Of a stretch of 64,000 nucleotides of DNA, positions 8,476 to 16,999 are shown one piece after another (within the stretch, counting starts at the first letter, position 1; every line of letters begins with the position of its first letter). The stretch is from JBBDXS01 sp040902195 (GTDB taxonomy: Bacteria > Chloroflexota > Dehalococcoidia > DSTF01 > RBG-16-68-14): NCBI GenBank assembly GCA_040902195.1, contig JBBDXS010000004.1:118997-182996 (forward strand), written 5' to 3'. Made by a program: the position numbers and the translations under genes. The notes beneath the pieces were generated by a model. It searched no databases and was not told the DNA's origin. It worked only from the letters and a program-made list of their open reading frames with translations.

Positions 8476-9390
8476 GTGGTTCTATGGTTCGAGGTGGAGC
8501 CGTTCAGTACACTTGCGAGGAACCAGAGGGAGGCCGTCATCGAACCTGAGTCTCGCTACTACACATCGCAGCGGCTGAAGCTGCACTACGCGGTCTGGGG
8601 CGACGGATCGAAGCCGCCGCTGGTGCTCATCCACGGAGGCCGCGACCACGCGCGCAACTGGGACGCCGTCGCAGACGCGCTGGCCGACCGCTATACGCTC
8701 TACGCCGCCGACCTACGCGGCCACGGCGATAGCGCCTGGGCTATCGGCTCGCAGTACAGCATGCCCGAGTTCACGCTCGACATCGAGACCCTCGTCGAGG
8801 AGATCGGCGCGCCGGTCGAGCTCATCGGCCATTCGCTCGGCGGCGCCATCGCGCTCCAGTACGCGGGCACGTGCCCCGACAAAGTCACGAAGGTCGTCGC
8901 CGTCGAGGGCTGGGGCCCGCGGGTCATCGAGCGGCGTCCGGCGCAGCTCCGCATGCGCGAGTGGATCGCGCACTCGCACCAGCTCGAGCAGCGCCAGCCG
9001 CGCCGCTACCCGGACATCGATTCGGCGGTCAAGCGAATGGAAGAAGAGAACCCCCACCTCTCCCACGAGATGGCGCGCCATCTCACGGTCCACGGCGCGA
9101 ACCAGAACGAGGACGGCACGTACACCTGGAAGTTCGATAACTTTGTGCGCATTCACTCGCCGTACGAGTTCAACATCGAGGACGCCCGCGCGATCTGGAA
9201 CCAGATCCGCTGTCCGGTGCTCCTCGTGCGCGGCACCGAAAGCTGGGCGAGCGACCCCGAGGAGGACGGCCGCGCCAGCGCCTTCCACGATTCGCAGGTC
9301 GTCACGGTCCCGGACGCCGGCCACTGGGTCCACCACGACAAGCTCGCTGAGTTCATCGCGGTCACTCGCCGCTTCCTGTTGGGCGAGTAG
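8476..9390 (+). CDS. Alpha/beta-fold hydrolase
   Basis: A serine hydrolase of the alpha/beta fold. It shows the oxyanion HG in LVLIHGGRDHARNWD, YAADLRGHGDS, the nucleophile elbow LIGHSLGGAIALQYAG, the acid-bearing strand CPVLLVRGTESW and the catalytic His in PDAGHWVHHD. The substrate cannot be told. The start is uncertain. The GTG used here has no ribosome site, while a strong AGAGGGAGG at 8525-8533 is followed five bases later by an in-frame ATC at 8539, from which the conserved RYYTSQRLKLHYAVWG segment follows directly. If ATC is the start, the protein is about 283 residues. It sits between trpB and the J-domain/CPBP gene in the trp supra-operon. Confidence 0.85.
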   Translation: MVLWFEVEPFSTLARNQREAVIEPESRYYTSQRLKLHYAVWGDGSKPPLVLIHGGRDHARNWDAVADALADRYTLYAADLRGHGDSAWAIGSQYSMPEFTLDIETLVEEIGAPVELIGHSLGGAIALQYAGTCPDKVTKVVAVEGWGPRVIERRPAQLRMREWIAHSHQLEQRQPRRYPDIDSAVKRMEEENPHLSHEMARHLTVHGANQNEDGTYTWKFDNFVRIHSPYEFNIEDARAIWNQIRCPVLLVRGTESWASDPEEDGRASAFHDSQVVTVPDAGHWVHHDKLAEFIAVTRRFLLGE

Positions 9391-9451
9391 GATATGGACA
9401 TTAACGGCGAGAGCCCACGCTGCTAGCCCGGGGTTCGTTCGTGTGAGAGAC

Positions 9452-10414
9452 ATGGCGCGCCCGCTCCCCGACCACTACGAAACCCTCGGCGTCCCCCCGG
9501 GCGCATCGGCAGGCGAGATCGACGATGCTTACCGGCGCCTGGCCTCCGCGTCTGCGCCCGGCGTCGCCGCCGGGGAGAGCCTCCAGGACGTCCGCGCCGC
9601 CTACAACGTCCTCTCCAACAGCCAGCTGCGCGCGCTCTACGATATGCGGCGCGAGGCGCTCCTCGGCACGCCGGCCGCGCCGCCCCGGCCCCCCGCGGGC
9701 TCCGTTGGTGTGACAGGAAAACCCTGGGGCATCCCGGCCATCCTCGTCGTGCTCGCGATTCCGGTCCTGCTGTGGAGTTCGGGCCTGATCTACACGATCA
9801 TTGAAGGCCAGCCGGATGACCTCACCAACAGCGAAGTCATCATCAACCTGATCTTCAGCATCCTCGTCCTGGACGGGATCTTCGTCGTAGGGCCGATCGC
9901 GTTTTGCTTTTGGCGCTATCGGCGAGGTTGGGGCGATCTCGGCCTCCGCCCATTCGATGGCAGCTACTGGTGGGTACCGCCCGTCGCAGCGGCGACGGCC
10001 TACGTCGGCACGATTGCGTATAACGCGGTCCTCTACGCGCTTGGCGCAAGGCCCGAGCAGGACACAACGCAGCTCTTCGATAGCGCTACCGTTCTCCCAC
10101 TGACCTTCTTCGCGATCGTGATCGTCGCGCCCCTGGCCGAGGAGATCTTCTTCCGGGGCTTCGTCTTCGCCGGGCTGCTCCGCCCCTTCGGCGTGGCCGG
10201 CGCGTTGGTCGCGAGCGGCCTGCTGTTCGCCATGTTCCACGTGCAGGACGGCGGCTCGGCGCTGCTCGTCCCGGCCTTCGCGGCGATCGGCGCCGGCTTC
10301 GCGTGGATCTACTACAAGACCGGCTCGCTCTGGCCTAGCATCGCGACGCACTTCCTGTTCAACCTCACAAGCTTCCTCTTGCTCGCGCTCTCTACCGCGC
10401 TGGGGAACAACTGA
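9452..10414 (+). CDS. DnaJ-like domain fused to CPBP (Abi) intramembrane protease
   Basis: A 320-residue protein with two parts. Residues about 6-65 resemble a J-domain (DHYETLGVPPGASAGEIDDAYRRLA … AAYNVLSNSQLRALYDMRR), but the HPD tripeptide needed to stimulate Hsp70 is absent from the helix II-III loop. After a proline-rich linker come several membrane helices carrying the CPBP glutamic-protease motifs: EEIFFRG (about residue 230), FAMFHV and HFLFN. Members of this family process prenylated or other membrane proteins. The domain order suggests substrate recruitment by a degenerate J-domain. The ATG start gives the whole J-domain. The stop shares one base with the trpA start. Confidence 0.88.
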   Translation: MARPLPDHYETLGVPPGASAGEIDDAYRRLASASAPGVAAGESLQDVRAAYNVLSNSQLRALYDMRREALLGTPAAPPRPPAGSVGVTGKPWGIPAILVVLAIPVLLWSSGLIYTIIEGQPDDLTNSEVIINLIFSILVLDGIFVVGPIAFCFWRYRRGWGDLGLRPFDGSYWWVPPVAAATAYVGTIAYNAVLYALGARPEQDTTQLFDSATVLPLTFFAIVIVAPLAEEIFFRGFVFAGLLRPFGVAGALVASGLLFAMFHVQDGGSALLVPAFAAIGAGFAWIYYKTGSLWPSIATHFLFNLTSFLLLALSTALGNN

Positions 10415-11232
10415 TGAGCGAACGACTGCAAAGCCGCACCGAGCAGGCGATCCGCCGCGCGGCCGGCGAGGGTAGGGTGGCGCTCATCTGCTATCTCACG
10501 GCTGGCTACCCCACGCCGGAGGAGACGGTCGGTCTTGTCCGCGCCCTCGTCGATGGCGGCGCGGACGCCATCGAGCTGGGGATCCCGTTTTCGGACCCGA
10601 TGGCCGACGGCGCGACGATCCAGAAGTCGAGCTACCAGGCGCTGAAGGCGGGCACGACGCCCCGCCGCTGCCTCGAGCTGGTCCGCGAGCTTCGCGCCGG
10701 CGGGGTTGTCATTCCCGTAATCGTTATGACATACTTCAATCCTATCCTCGCCTACGGGCAGGATGGGTTTGTCCGCGATGCCGCGGCGGCCGGCGTCGAT
10801 GGGTTGATCCCTGTCGACGTCCCCGCAGACGAAGGGCAGGAGCTCGCGGAGCGCTGCCGGAGCGCCGGGTTGGACTACGTCCCACTCGTCGCGCCGACAT
10901 CGAACGACGAGCGACTCGCCGCGGCGGCCCGGCTCGCATCCGGCTTCGTCTACTGTGTGAGCGTTGCCGGCGTAACCGGCGCCCGCGAGGCGCTGCCGCA
11001 GGAGCTGGCAGCGTTCCTATCGCGGGTGCGGCGGCAGACAGACCTGCCGCTGGGCGTAGGCTTTGGGATCTCCCGTAGGGAGCACATCGAAAGCCTGCGC
11101 GGACAAGCGGACGCTGCTATCGTAGGCAGTGCGATCGTCGACGTTATCGAGGCTGCGCCTCGAAACGAACGGGAGGCTAAGGTAAGAGAGTATGTGGAGG
11201 TGCTCACCGGCCAAAGGAAGGCTAGGGTCTAG
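10414..11232 (+). CDS. trpA: Tryptophan synthase alpha chain
   Basis: Cleaves indole-3-glycerol phosphate to indole and glyceraldehyde-3-phosphate and channels indole to TrpB. At 272 residues it is family length. Catalytic Glu is in DAIELGIPFSDPMADG with the second acid in the same segment. FVYCVSVAGVTGAR, GVGFGISRREH and AAIVGSAIV form the barrel's phosphate-binding loops. The ATG overlaps the previous stop by one base. trpB and trpA are normally adjacent; here two unrelated genes separate them. Confidence 0.97.
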   Translation: MSERLQSRTEQAIRRAAGEGRVALICYLTAGYPTPEETVGLVRALVDGGADAIELGIPFSDPMADGATIQKSSYQALKAGTTPRRCLELVRELRAGGVVIPVIVMTYFNPILAYGQDGFVRDAAAAGVDGLIPVDVPADEGQELAERCRSAGLDYVPLVAPTSNDERLAAAARLASGFVYCVSVAGVTGAREALPQELAAFLSRVRRQTDLPLGVGFGISRREHIESLRGQADAAIVGSAIVDVIEAAPRNEREAKVREYVEVLTGQRKARV

Positions 11233-11361
11233 CGCCGTGGTGCGCGACGCGCACACGTCCGAGGGGTATCCTAGCCCCGCGGCCGGCGCCGATGGCCCTC
11301 GTTTTCCGGCCGGCGTCTTTGGCCGCTAGGCCCGGCGCCGCAGAGAGGGAGCTCGGCCGGT

Positions 11362-11739
11362 ATGAGTATGCGCTGTCGAGGTATCCGCGGGGCGACGACT
11401 GTCGATGAGAACGTCCCCGACGCGATCCTCGAAGCCACAACGGAACTTCTAACCGAGTTAGTGCAGGCGAACAGCCTCGACATTGAGGACATCGCCAGCG
11501 CCATCTTCAGCACCACGACCGATCTCGACGCTGAGTTCCCCGCTGTCGCCGCGAATAGGATGGGCTGGACCGACGTTGCCCTCCTTTGCGGCCACGAAAT
11601 GCAGGTGCCGGGCAGCCTGCAGCGTTGCCTGAGGGTCTTGCTGCACGTCAACACAGAAAAGTCACAGCACGAGATCGTGCATGTGTACCTGCGGGGGGCG
11701 AAGGTCCTGCGCCCCGACCGCAACGTTAATCGAGAATAG
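11362..11739 (+). CDS. aroH: Chorismate mutase, monofunctional AroH class
   Basis: Converts chorismate to prephenate at the Phe/Tyr branch point. A 125-residue trimer-forming AroH-type protein. The N-terminal RGIRGATTV carries the active-site Arg. Conserved blocks are FSTTTDLDAEFPA, CGHEMQVPGSLQRCLRVLLHVNT and HVYLRGAKVLRPD. It is 129 bases downstream of trpA and 17 bases before the DAHP synthase gene, so the aromatic entry and branch enzymes follow the trp genes in one direction. Confidence 0.93.
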   Translation: MSMRCRGIRGATTVDENVPDAILEATTELLTELVQANSLDIEDIASAIFSTTTDLDAEFPAVAANRMGWTDVALLCGHEMQVPGSLQRCLRVLLHVNTEKSQHEIVHVYLRGAKVLRPDRNVNRE

Positions 11740-11756
11740 TCAGCGGAGGCATCATC

Positions 11757-12800
11757 ATGATGGTCATCATGAGTAGCGGACATACCCAGGAAGATATGGA
11801 TGGGATTATGGCCCGTCTGCACGAGGTCGGCCTAAACGGCCACCCGATCATCGGCGTCGAACGCACGGTGATCGCGGTCGTTGGACGGATCTACCCGGAG
11901 CTAGCCGATGAGCTGGAGACGATGCCCGGCGTCGCAAGCACGGTCAAGATCAGCACGCCCTACAAGCTCGCAAGCCGCCAGACCAAGGCCGACGACACGA
12001 TCGTCCGCATCGGCGACGTCGAAGTCGGCGGCGGGACGACGGTCATGATCGCCGGCCCCTGCGCGGTCGAGACCGAGGAACAGATCTTCGAGACGGCCCG
12101 TGCCGTGAAGGCTGCCGGCGCGCATCTCATGCGCGGGGGCGCCTTCAAGCCGCGCACGTCGCCCTACAGCTTCCGTGGCCTCCAGCTGGAGGGCCTGAAG
12201 CTGCTCGCGGCGGCGCGCAAGGAAACAGGCCTCTGTTTCACCACTGAGGTCATGTCGGAGCAGGATGTCGATGCTGTCGCTCAGTACGCGGACATCCTGC
12301 AGATCGGCGCGCGCAACGCTCAGAACTTCATTCTGCTCGAGGAGGTCGGCCGCACCGGCAAGCCGGTGCTCCTCAAGCGCGGCCTCGCCTCGACGATAGA
12401 GGACTGGCTGCTCGCGGCCGAGTACATCCTCAACACCGGCAACCACAACGTCATGCTCTGCGAGCGCGGCATCCGCACGTTCGAGCAGGCAACGCGAAAC
12501 ACCTTCGATATCAACGCCATCCCGCTCATCAAGCAGATCAGCCACCTGCCCATCATCGGCGACCCAAGCCACGGGACGGGCAAGTGGTCCCTCGTGTCGC
12601 CGGTCGCGCTGGCCAGCATCGCCGCCGGCGCCGACGGTGTGATCGTAGAAGTACATCCCAACCCGGACCACGCCCTCTCGGACGGCGCGCAGTCGCTCAA
12701 CTTCCCCAGGTTCCAGGAGCTGATGCGCACCGCCGCCGTCGTCGCTGAGGCCGTCGGCCGCCCGCTCTTTCGCGCCGCGAAGGAGCCCGCCCGCGCGTAG
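11757..12800 (+). CDS. aroF: 3-deoxy-7-phosphoheptulonate (DAHP) synthase, type I-beta with N-terminal regulatory domain
   Basis: First shikimate-pathway enzyme, condensing PEP and erythrose-4-phosphate. The 347 residues comprise an N-terminal ferredoxin-like regulatory domain (residues 1 to about 72, with MVIMSSGHTQEDMDGIM) as in Thermotoga-type enzymes, then the barrel with MIAGPCAVE, MRGGAFKPRTSPYSFRG, QIGARNAQNF, VLLKRG and IIGDPSHGTGK. The appended domain usually mediates feedback inhibition by Tyr or Phe. It is the last gene of the supra-operon and is followed by a terminator-like hairpin. Confidence 0.95.
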   Translation: MMVIMSSGHTQEDMDGIMARLHEVGLNGHPIIGVERTVIAVVGRIYPELADELETMPGVASTVKISTPYKLASRQTKADDTIVRIGDVEVGGGTTVMIAGPCAVETEEQIFETARAVKAAGAHLMRGGAFKPRTSPYSFRGLQLEGLKLLAAARKETGLCFTTEVMSEQDVDAVAQYADILQIGARNAQNFILLEEVGRTGKPVLLKRGLASTIEDWLLAAEYILNTGNHNVMLCERGIRTFEQATRNTFDINAIPLIKQISHLPIIGDPSHGTGKWSLVSPVALASIAAGADGVIVEVHPNPDHALSDGAQSLNFPRFQELMRTAAVVAEAVGRPLFRAAKEPARA

Positions 12801-12888
12801 CGAAGCGGTCGCTAGTAGCTGGGCGCTAGTCGCTGGGACGGTGGTTGCTGATTGGCGGCCTGGTATCGGAAAACGGCACGTAAGCGAG

Positions 12889-12918
12889 AGAGAAGGCGTC
12901 CAGTCGGGCGCCTTCTCT
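12889..12918 (+). terminator. Terminator-like hairpin after the trp/aro supra-operon
   Basis: Perfect 10-bp stem AGAGAAGGCG/CGCCTTCTCT with a 10-base loop, 89 bases after the DAHP synthase stop. There is no T-run after it, so it may be an attenuator of transcription or RNA decay rather than a classic intrinsic terminator. It has the same GAGAAGG-type stem style as the hairpin at 38680-38707. Confidence 0.6.
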
Positions 12919-12924
12919 GCGTAA

Positions 12925-12952
12925 CGTAGGGGCGGCCGTCTGGCCGCCCTGG
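12925..12952 (+). repeat. REP-family hairpin (GTAG foot, GGGCGGCC stem)
   Basis: GTAG followed by arms GGGCGGCC/GGCCGCCC. It has the same foot-plus-stem layout as the GGACAGACC REPs, but a different stem sequence with covarying arms, suggesting a subfamily. Confidence 0.65.
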
Positions 12953-12993
12953 CGAGCGCAGCTCGCCGCCGTTACGGCCAAAGCGCGGAGGAG

Positions 12994-13024
12994 TAGTGTA
13001 ATTCCGGCCGCTCGCTGCTACCCT
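12994..13024 (+). promoter_or_regulatory. Conserved upstream element of HTH-propeller gene 1 (leaderless promoter candidate)
   Basis: TAGTGTAATTCCGGCC, seven bases, then GCTACCCT; the downstream ATG comes seven bases later. The identical 16-mer with the same seven-base gap to GCTATCCT precedes the paralogous gene starting at 38224. The TAYCCT box sits where a -10 element would direct a leaderless transcript starting at the ATG, and no ribosome site is visible. The promoter role is inferred. Confidence 0.6.
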
Positions 13025-13031
13025 AGTCGCC

Positions 13032-14501
13032 ATGGGCAAGCGAGGGCGGCCGCCGTATCCCGACATCCTCACTCCGCGCGAATGGGAAGTGCTCGGCCAT
13101 ATCCGTGATGGCCTCACGAACGAGGAGATCGCCGCGCGCCTCGGAATCAGCATCGATGGCGTGAAGTTCCACGTAGCGGAGATCCTGAGCAAGCTCGGTG
13201 TGTCGAACCGGCACGAAGCCGCCGCGTGGCAACCCAAGGCGGCGCGAGGGCGGTTAGGCGTCGCGGCGCCGCTCGGCCTGCTGTCGCGCATGCGGTTCGC
13301 CTCGTTGGGCGCGGTCTCGGCTGGCGTCGCGAGCACGCTGGTTGTCGCCGCGCTCGTGGCGCTGGCGGTCCTCGGCGTGCTCGTTTCGCGCTCACGAGGT
13401 GACGAAGGCACTGCCGTGCAGGCCTTCTCGACACCCACGCCTTCGCTCCTCGCAGGCGCTTCGACCGCAGCGCCCTACCCCTCGTGGGCCTGGACTGCGG
13501 GTTGGCATGTTGATAAAGGAACCGGATGGCTTGCTGGCACTGCGTGCTCGTCGGACACAGTTTCCGACTGCATCGGCGTCATCGAGAAGACCCAGGACGC
13601 CGGCGAGACGTGGACGGAGCAATACCGCGGTCCGCTGCAGATCTATGATGTACAGTTCGCGGACGCGCAGCACGGCTGGGCTTTAGGATCGCCACTCGAG
13701 TGTGGCAACTACGGTGAATGCAGCAGCACACTACTGACTACTACGGATGGCGGCGCGGATTGGGCGAAGGTCTACACGTCAGAGCAACATGTCGCGGGGC
13801 TATCCGTGACCGAGAGTGACAGCTGGTTGCTCACTCAAGCCGCTGAATGTCTCAACGGGAACTGCGATCCCCAACTCCTTCGCAGCAGGGACGGCGGGCT
13901 CACGTGGACGACTAGCACGTTGCCCGTCGATGGATACTCTCTCAGCCTATCCCGTCCGACTACGAACGATGCCTGGATCTCCAGCGGGTCTGAGGTCGCC
14001 GTAACGCACGACGGAGGCCAGACGTGGACACGCCTGGAAGGCCCGGCTCTGACAAACGAAGCGTATCCATCGTCGATCTTCTTTCTGCCCTCCGGCCAAG
14101 GTTGGCTCCTTCTCGGCGGGGGTCTTGCCGCGGGCACCCAGCCGAAGGAACTCTTCGCCACAGACGATGGTGGGCTAACGTGGCGTACCGTGAGCGGAAG
14201 TCTTGGCGTCCCTGGTCAGCCTCAGCGAACCCTCGAGCCGAACGAGCTTACATGGGGCGGCTACATCGACGACATCTACTTCACGTCTTCACAGGCCGGC
14301 TGGCTCACGTTAGACCGCGGCGGGCTTTTTCATTCAACGGATGGGGGCGCAACGTGGCAGTCGTTGGGTTATTTCGACTTCGGCGGCACACTCCAATTCA
14401 TCGACCAACGTCATGGATGGCTGATACGTCGCGTCAGTCCGCAGACCACAACCGACGGCCAGACGTGGACACCCATCAAGACGCCGCGGCCGCTCCCATA
14501 G
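13032..14501 (+). CDS. LuxR-type HTH, single membrane helix, extracytoplasmic Asp-box (Ycf48-like) beta-propeller
   Basis: A 489-residue protein with an unusual layout. Residues about 12-65 form a LuxR/GerE helix-turn-helix (LTPREWEVLGHIRDGLTN, EEIAARLGIS, KFHVAEILSKLGVSNR). One hydrophobic helix follows at about 91-118, then a Thr/Pro/Ser linker and a long exported region. That region holds seven Asp-box-type repeats of the form TxDGGxTW (for example TTDGGADWAKV, SRDGGLTWTTS, THDGGQTWTRL, STDGGATWQSL), consistent with a seven-bladed Ycf48/sialidase-like propeller. The inferred topology is DNA-binding domain inside and propeller outside, i.e. a one-component transmembrane sensor. A paralogue with a different propeller lies at 36677-38224 and shares the N-terminal GRPPYPD.LTPREWEV and the upstream element. 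Ligand and targets are unknown. Confidence 0.88.
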   Translation: MGKRGRPPYPDILTPREWEVLGHIRDGLTNEEIAARLGISIDGVKFHVAEILSKLGVSNRHEAAAWQPKAARGRLGVAAPLGLLSRMRFASLGAVSAGVASTLVVAALVALAVLGVLVSRSRGDEGTAVQAFSTPTPSLLAGASTAAPYPSWAWTAGWHVDKGTGWLAGTACSSDTVSDCIGVIEKTQDAGETWTEQYRGPLQIYDVQFADAQHGWALGSPLECGNYGECSSTLLTTTDGGADWAKVYTSEQHVAGLSVTESDSWLLTQAAECLNGNCDPQLLRSRDGGLTWTTSTLPVDGYSLSLSRPTTNDAWISSGSEVAVTHDGGQTWTRLEGPALTNEAYPSSIFFLPSGQGWLLLGGGLAAGTQPKELFATDDGGLTWRTVSGSLGVPGQPQRTLEPNELTWGGYIDDIYFTSSQAGWLTLDRGGLFHSTDGGATWQSLGYFDFGGTLQFIDQRHGWLIRRVSPQTTTDGQTWTPIKTPRPLP

Positions 14502-14585
14502 CCCCGCAACCCGGCAACCACCAAACCAGCGACGAGCGACCAGCAACCAGCGACCAGAATCCCAGTCTGCTATGCTGCGCTCGAG

Positions 14586-15368
14586 ATGACGGCCTACGAC
14601 ATCGAGGCGCAGGAGAACGCATTCCAGTTTAAGCTGCCCGTCTTCGAGGGGCCGCTCGATCTGCTGCTCTACCTCATCGAACGCGAGGAGCTGGAGATCA
14701 CCGCCGTCTCGCTCGTCCAGGTTACCGATCAGTACCTCTCCTACCTTCGCGCCGGCGAGAAGATCGACGCTGCGCAACTCGCGGAGTTCATCGCTGTCGC
14801 GGCCCGGCTGCTGCTCCTCAAATCGAGAGCGCTCCTGCCGCGTCCGCTCCCCGACATTGAGGAAGAGGAGGACCTCGGCGAAGACCTGGTGCGCCGCCTG
14901 AAGGAGTACCGCGCCTTCCGCGAGGTCGCCCAGTCGCTTCGCGAGATCGAGGAGCAGGGTCTGCGCGCCTACCCGCGTTCGGCTCCCGTGCGCGAAGGCA
15001 TCCCGCTTCCCACCGGCCTCGACGGCGTCACGCTCGATTCGCTGACGAAGATCGTGCAGGATGTGCTCGCGCGGCGTCCGGAGGAGCAAGTCCAGGAGAT
15101 CATCGAGCGGCGCATCGTCACGATCGAAGAGAAGGTCGACGAGCTCAGCCGCCAGCTAGAGACGCACCGTCGCGTGAGCTTCCGCACGTTCATCTCGTCT
15201 TGCCGCTCGCGGATCGAGGTCATCATCGCGTTTCTCGCCGTCCTCGAGGTGATCAAGGCGCTTCGCGTACGCGCCGAGCAGGACGCCCTCTTCGGCGACA
15301 TCGCGCTCGTGGCGATCAGGGCAGGGGATCTCCCGAAGGTGGAGGAAGTCGAAGAGGTAGCGGACTAA
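14586..15368 (+). CDS. scpA: Segregation and condensation protein A
   Basis: Kleisin subunit bridging the SMC heads in chromosome condensation. A 260-residue protein with the N-terminal kleisin block FEGPLDLLLYLIEREELEI, the ARLLLLKSRALLP helix and a C-terminal winged-helix part (VSFRTFISSCRSRIEVIIAFLAVLEVIK). A TATGCT box nine bases before the ATG suggests a leaderless promoter. scpB, its usual neighbour, is not next to it. Its stop overlaps the convergent diguanylate cyclase stop within CTAA. Confidence 0.94.
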   Translation: MTAYDIEAQENAFQFKLPVFEGPLDLLLYLIEREELEITAVSLVQVTDQYLSYLRAGEKIDAAQLAEFIAVAARLLLLKSRALLPRPLPDIEEEEDLGEDLVRRLKEYRAFREVAQSLREIEEQGLRAYPRSAPVREGIPLPTGLDGVTLDSLTKIVQDVLARRPEEQVQEIIERRIVTIEEKVDELSRQLETHRRVSFRTFISSCRSRIEVIIAFLAVLEVIKALRVRAEQDALFGDIALVAIRAGDLPKVEEVEEVAD

Positions 15369-16942
15369 GCGGCGCGCGTGCCCTCTCCGTCGGCGAGCAT
15401 TGTGCGGTTGCGGCCGGCAGACTTCGCCTTGTACATCGCGCGGTCGGCGGCGCGCAGCAGGCAGGGCGCGCTCTCCATCGAGCTCGCCTCCCACTCCGCG
15501 ACGCCCAGGCTCGCCGTAATCTGGAGCAAATCGTTCGCCTGGATCGGAGACTGGCTGCGCGCCAGTCGCTCGCGGAAGCGCTCAGCAAAGCTCGTCGCGT
15601 GCTCAAGGGTCGTGTTCGGCAAGATGAAGACGAATTCGTCGCCGCCGTAGCGGCCGACCACGTCAACCTCCCGGCAGCTCTCGCGCGCCAACCAGGCTAC
15701 GAAGCGCAGGACTTCGTCGCCCGCGGAGTGGCTGTACGTGTCGTTGATCAACTTCAGCTCGTCCACGTCCGTCATCACGAGGCTGACCGGCTGGCCGTAA
15801 CGGCGCGCGCGGGCCACCTCCGCCTCCAGCGTCTCGTCGATGAAGCGCCGGTTCGTGATGCCGGTCAGCGCGTCGGTGCGAGCGAGACGGTGCTGGATAC
15901 CCATGCTCTCCTGGAGCTGCTCGTTCAGCCGCCGGTGCTGCTCGCGCGATTTCGCCAGCTCCTGGTAGAGGCGGATCGCCTTCACGGCGAATGCGACCTG
16001 CGCGGAGAGGCCTTCGAGCAGCTCGACCTCGCGCGGCGGGAAATCGAGCGGCCGGTGCGAAGCGAAGTACAGCACGCCGAGGGTCTCGTCCTTCACGAGT
16101 AGCGGGAACATAGCCGTCGAGCGGATCAGCGTGCGTACGAAAAACTGGCGGCCGCGCTCCGGGATGCGCTCGTCGTTCTGCACGTCCGGCATCAGCATCA
16201 GCTTGCGCGTGCGAAAGACGGCATCGCGTACGGGGTCCTGTTTGGTCGCGCCCGCGTTCCAGCGGCTGCGCAGCTCCTCGGTGCCGGGGCGTAGCGTGTT
16301 CGTGCTCCGCATCGTGACCTGGCCCTCGGCATCCATGATGTCGATCGAGACATAGTCGATGCCCGTAATTCTCGCGCTCGCGCTGCCGATGCTGGTCAGC
16401 ACGGTCTCGAGGTCCTCAGACTCCGAGAGCACACGCGCGATGTTCGCGAGGGCATTCAGCTCGTTCCGCTGGCGCTCCGCGCGGGTCGCGTCGAGGCGTC
16501 GCTCCAGCAGCAGCGCGAGTGTGGGCAGCACCGACTCGATAAACGCGATGCGATGCGCACCGATGCCCCGCTGCCACGAGCCGGTAGCGACGAGCATGTC
16601 ACCGGCGCCCGTGAGCGGGATCTTCGCCGCGATGTACTGGCAGGACTTTCGAGATGATGCGCTGCGGAAGTGCAGCACGCGGCCCTCGTCGGCGTCGAAC
16701 GAGCAAGGATGGCCCCGTGACGTCAGGTCATGGTGGATCAACCAGCAGGCTATGTCCGAGAACGGCAGTTCGGCGGACGTGCCGAAGGAACGGAACCCGG
16801 CGTCGTGGCCATAGACGAGGTGGACGTTCTCTGCCCCGAGAGACTCAGCGAGAATGGGCAACGCCCGCTCGACAGCATCCTCGGGTGCGAGTACCGCATT
16901 AGCCAGGGCGGCCACGTCTCTTGTCTTGCTTATCCAACGCAA
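15365..16942 (-). CDS. GAF-GAF-GGDEF diguanylate cyclase
   Basis: Makes cyclic di-GMP. The 525 residues comprise two GAF-like sensory regions (about 20-155 and 165-320), a coiled linker, and a GGDEF domain (about 350-515) with intact YGGDEFVF at residues 433-437. An RxxD inhibitory site lies five residues before it, and TDVDELKLIND supplies the metal-binding acids. No transmembrane segment is seen, so it is probably a cytoplasmic sensor of a small ligand or redox state. Translation starts at TTG. The gene converges on scpA with overlapping stop codons. The GAF ligand cannot be read from the sequence. Confidence 0.93.
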   Translation of the reverse strand: MRWISKTRDVAALANAVLAPEDAVERALPILAESLGAENVHLVYGHDAGFRSFGTSAELPFSDIACWLIHHDLTSRGHPCSFDADEGRVLHFRSASSRKSCQYIAAKIPLTGAGDMLVATGSWQRGIGAHRIAFIESVLPTLALLLERRLDATRAERQRNELNALANIARVLSESEDLETVLTSIGSASARITGIDYVSIDIMDAEGQVTMRSTNTLRPGTEELRSRWNAGATKQDPVRDAVFRTRKLMLMPDVQNDERIPERGRQFFVRTLIRSTAMFPLLVKDETLGVLYFASHRPLDFPPREVELLEGLSAQVAFAVKAIRLYQELAKSREQHRRLNEQLQESMGIQHRLARTDALTGITNRRFIDETLEAEVARARRYGQPVSLVMTDVDELKLINDTYSHSAGDEVLRFVAWLARESCREVDVVGRYGGDEFVFILPNTTLEHATSFAERFRERLARSQSPIQANDLLQITASLGVAEWEASSMESAPCLLRAADRAMYKAKSAGRNRTMLADGEGTRAA

Positions 16943-16999
16943 GGCACGGATACCCCTTTCGGGCTCATGTATTAAGGGTCGGCTACTAGGGAGAGAGGC

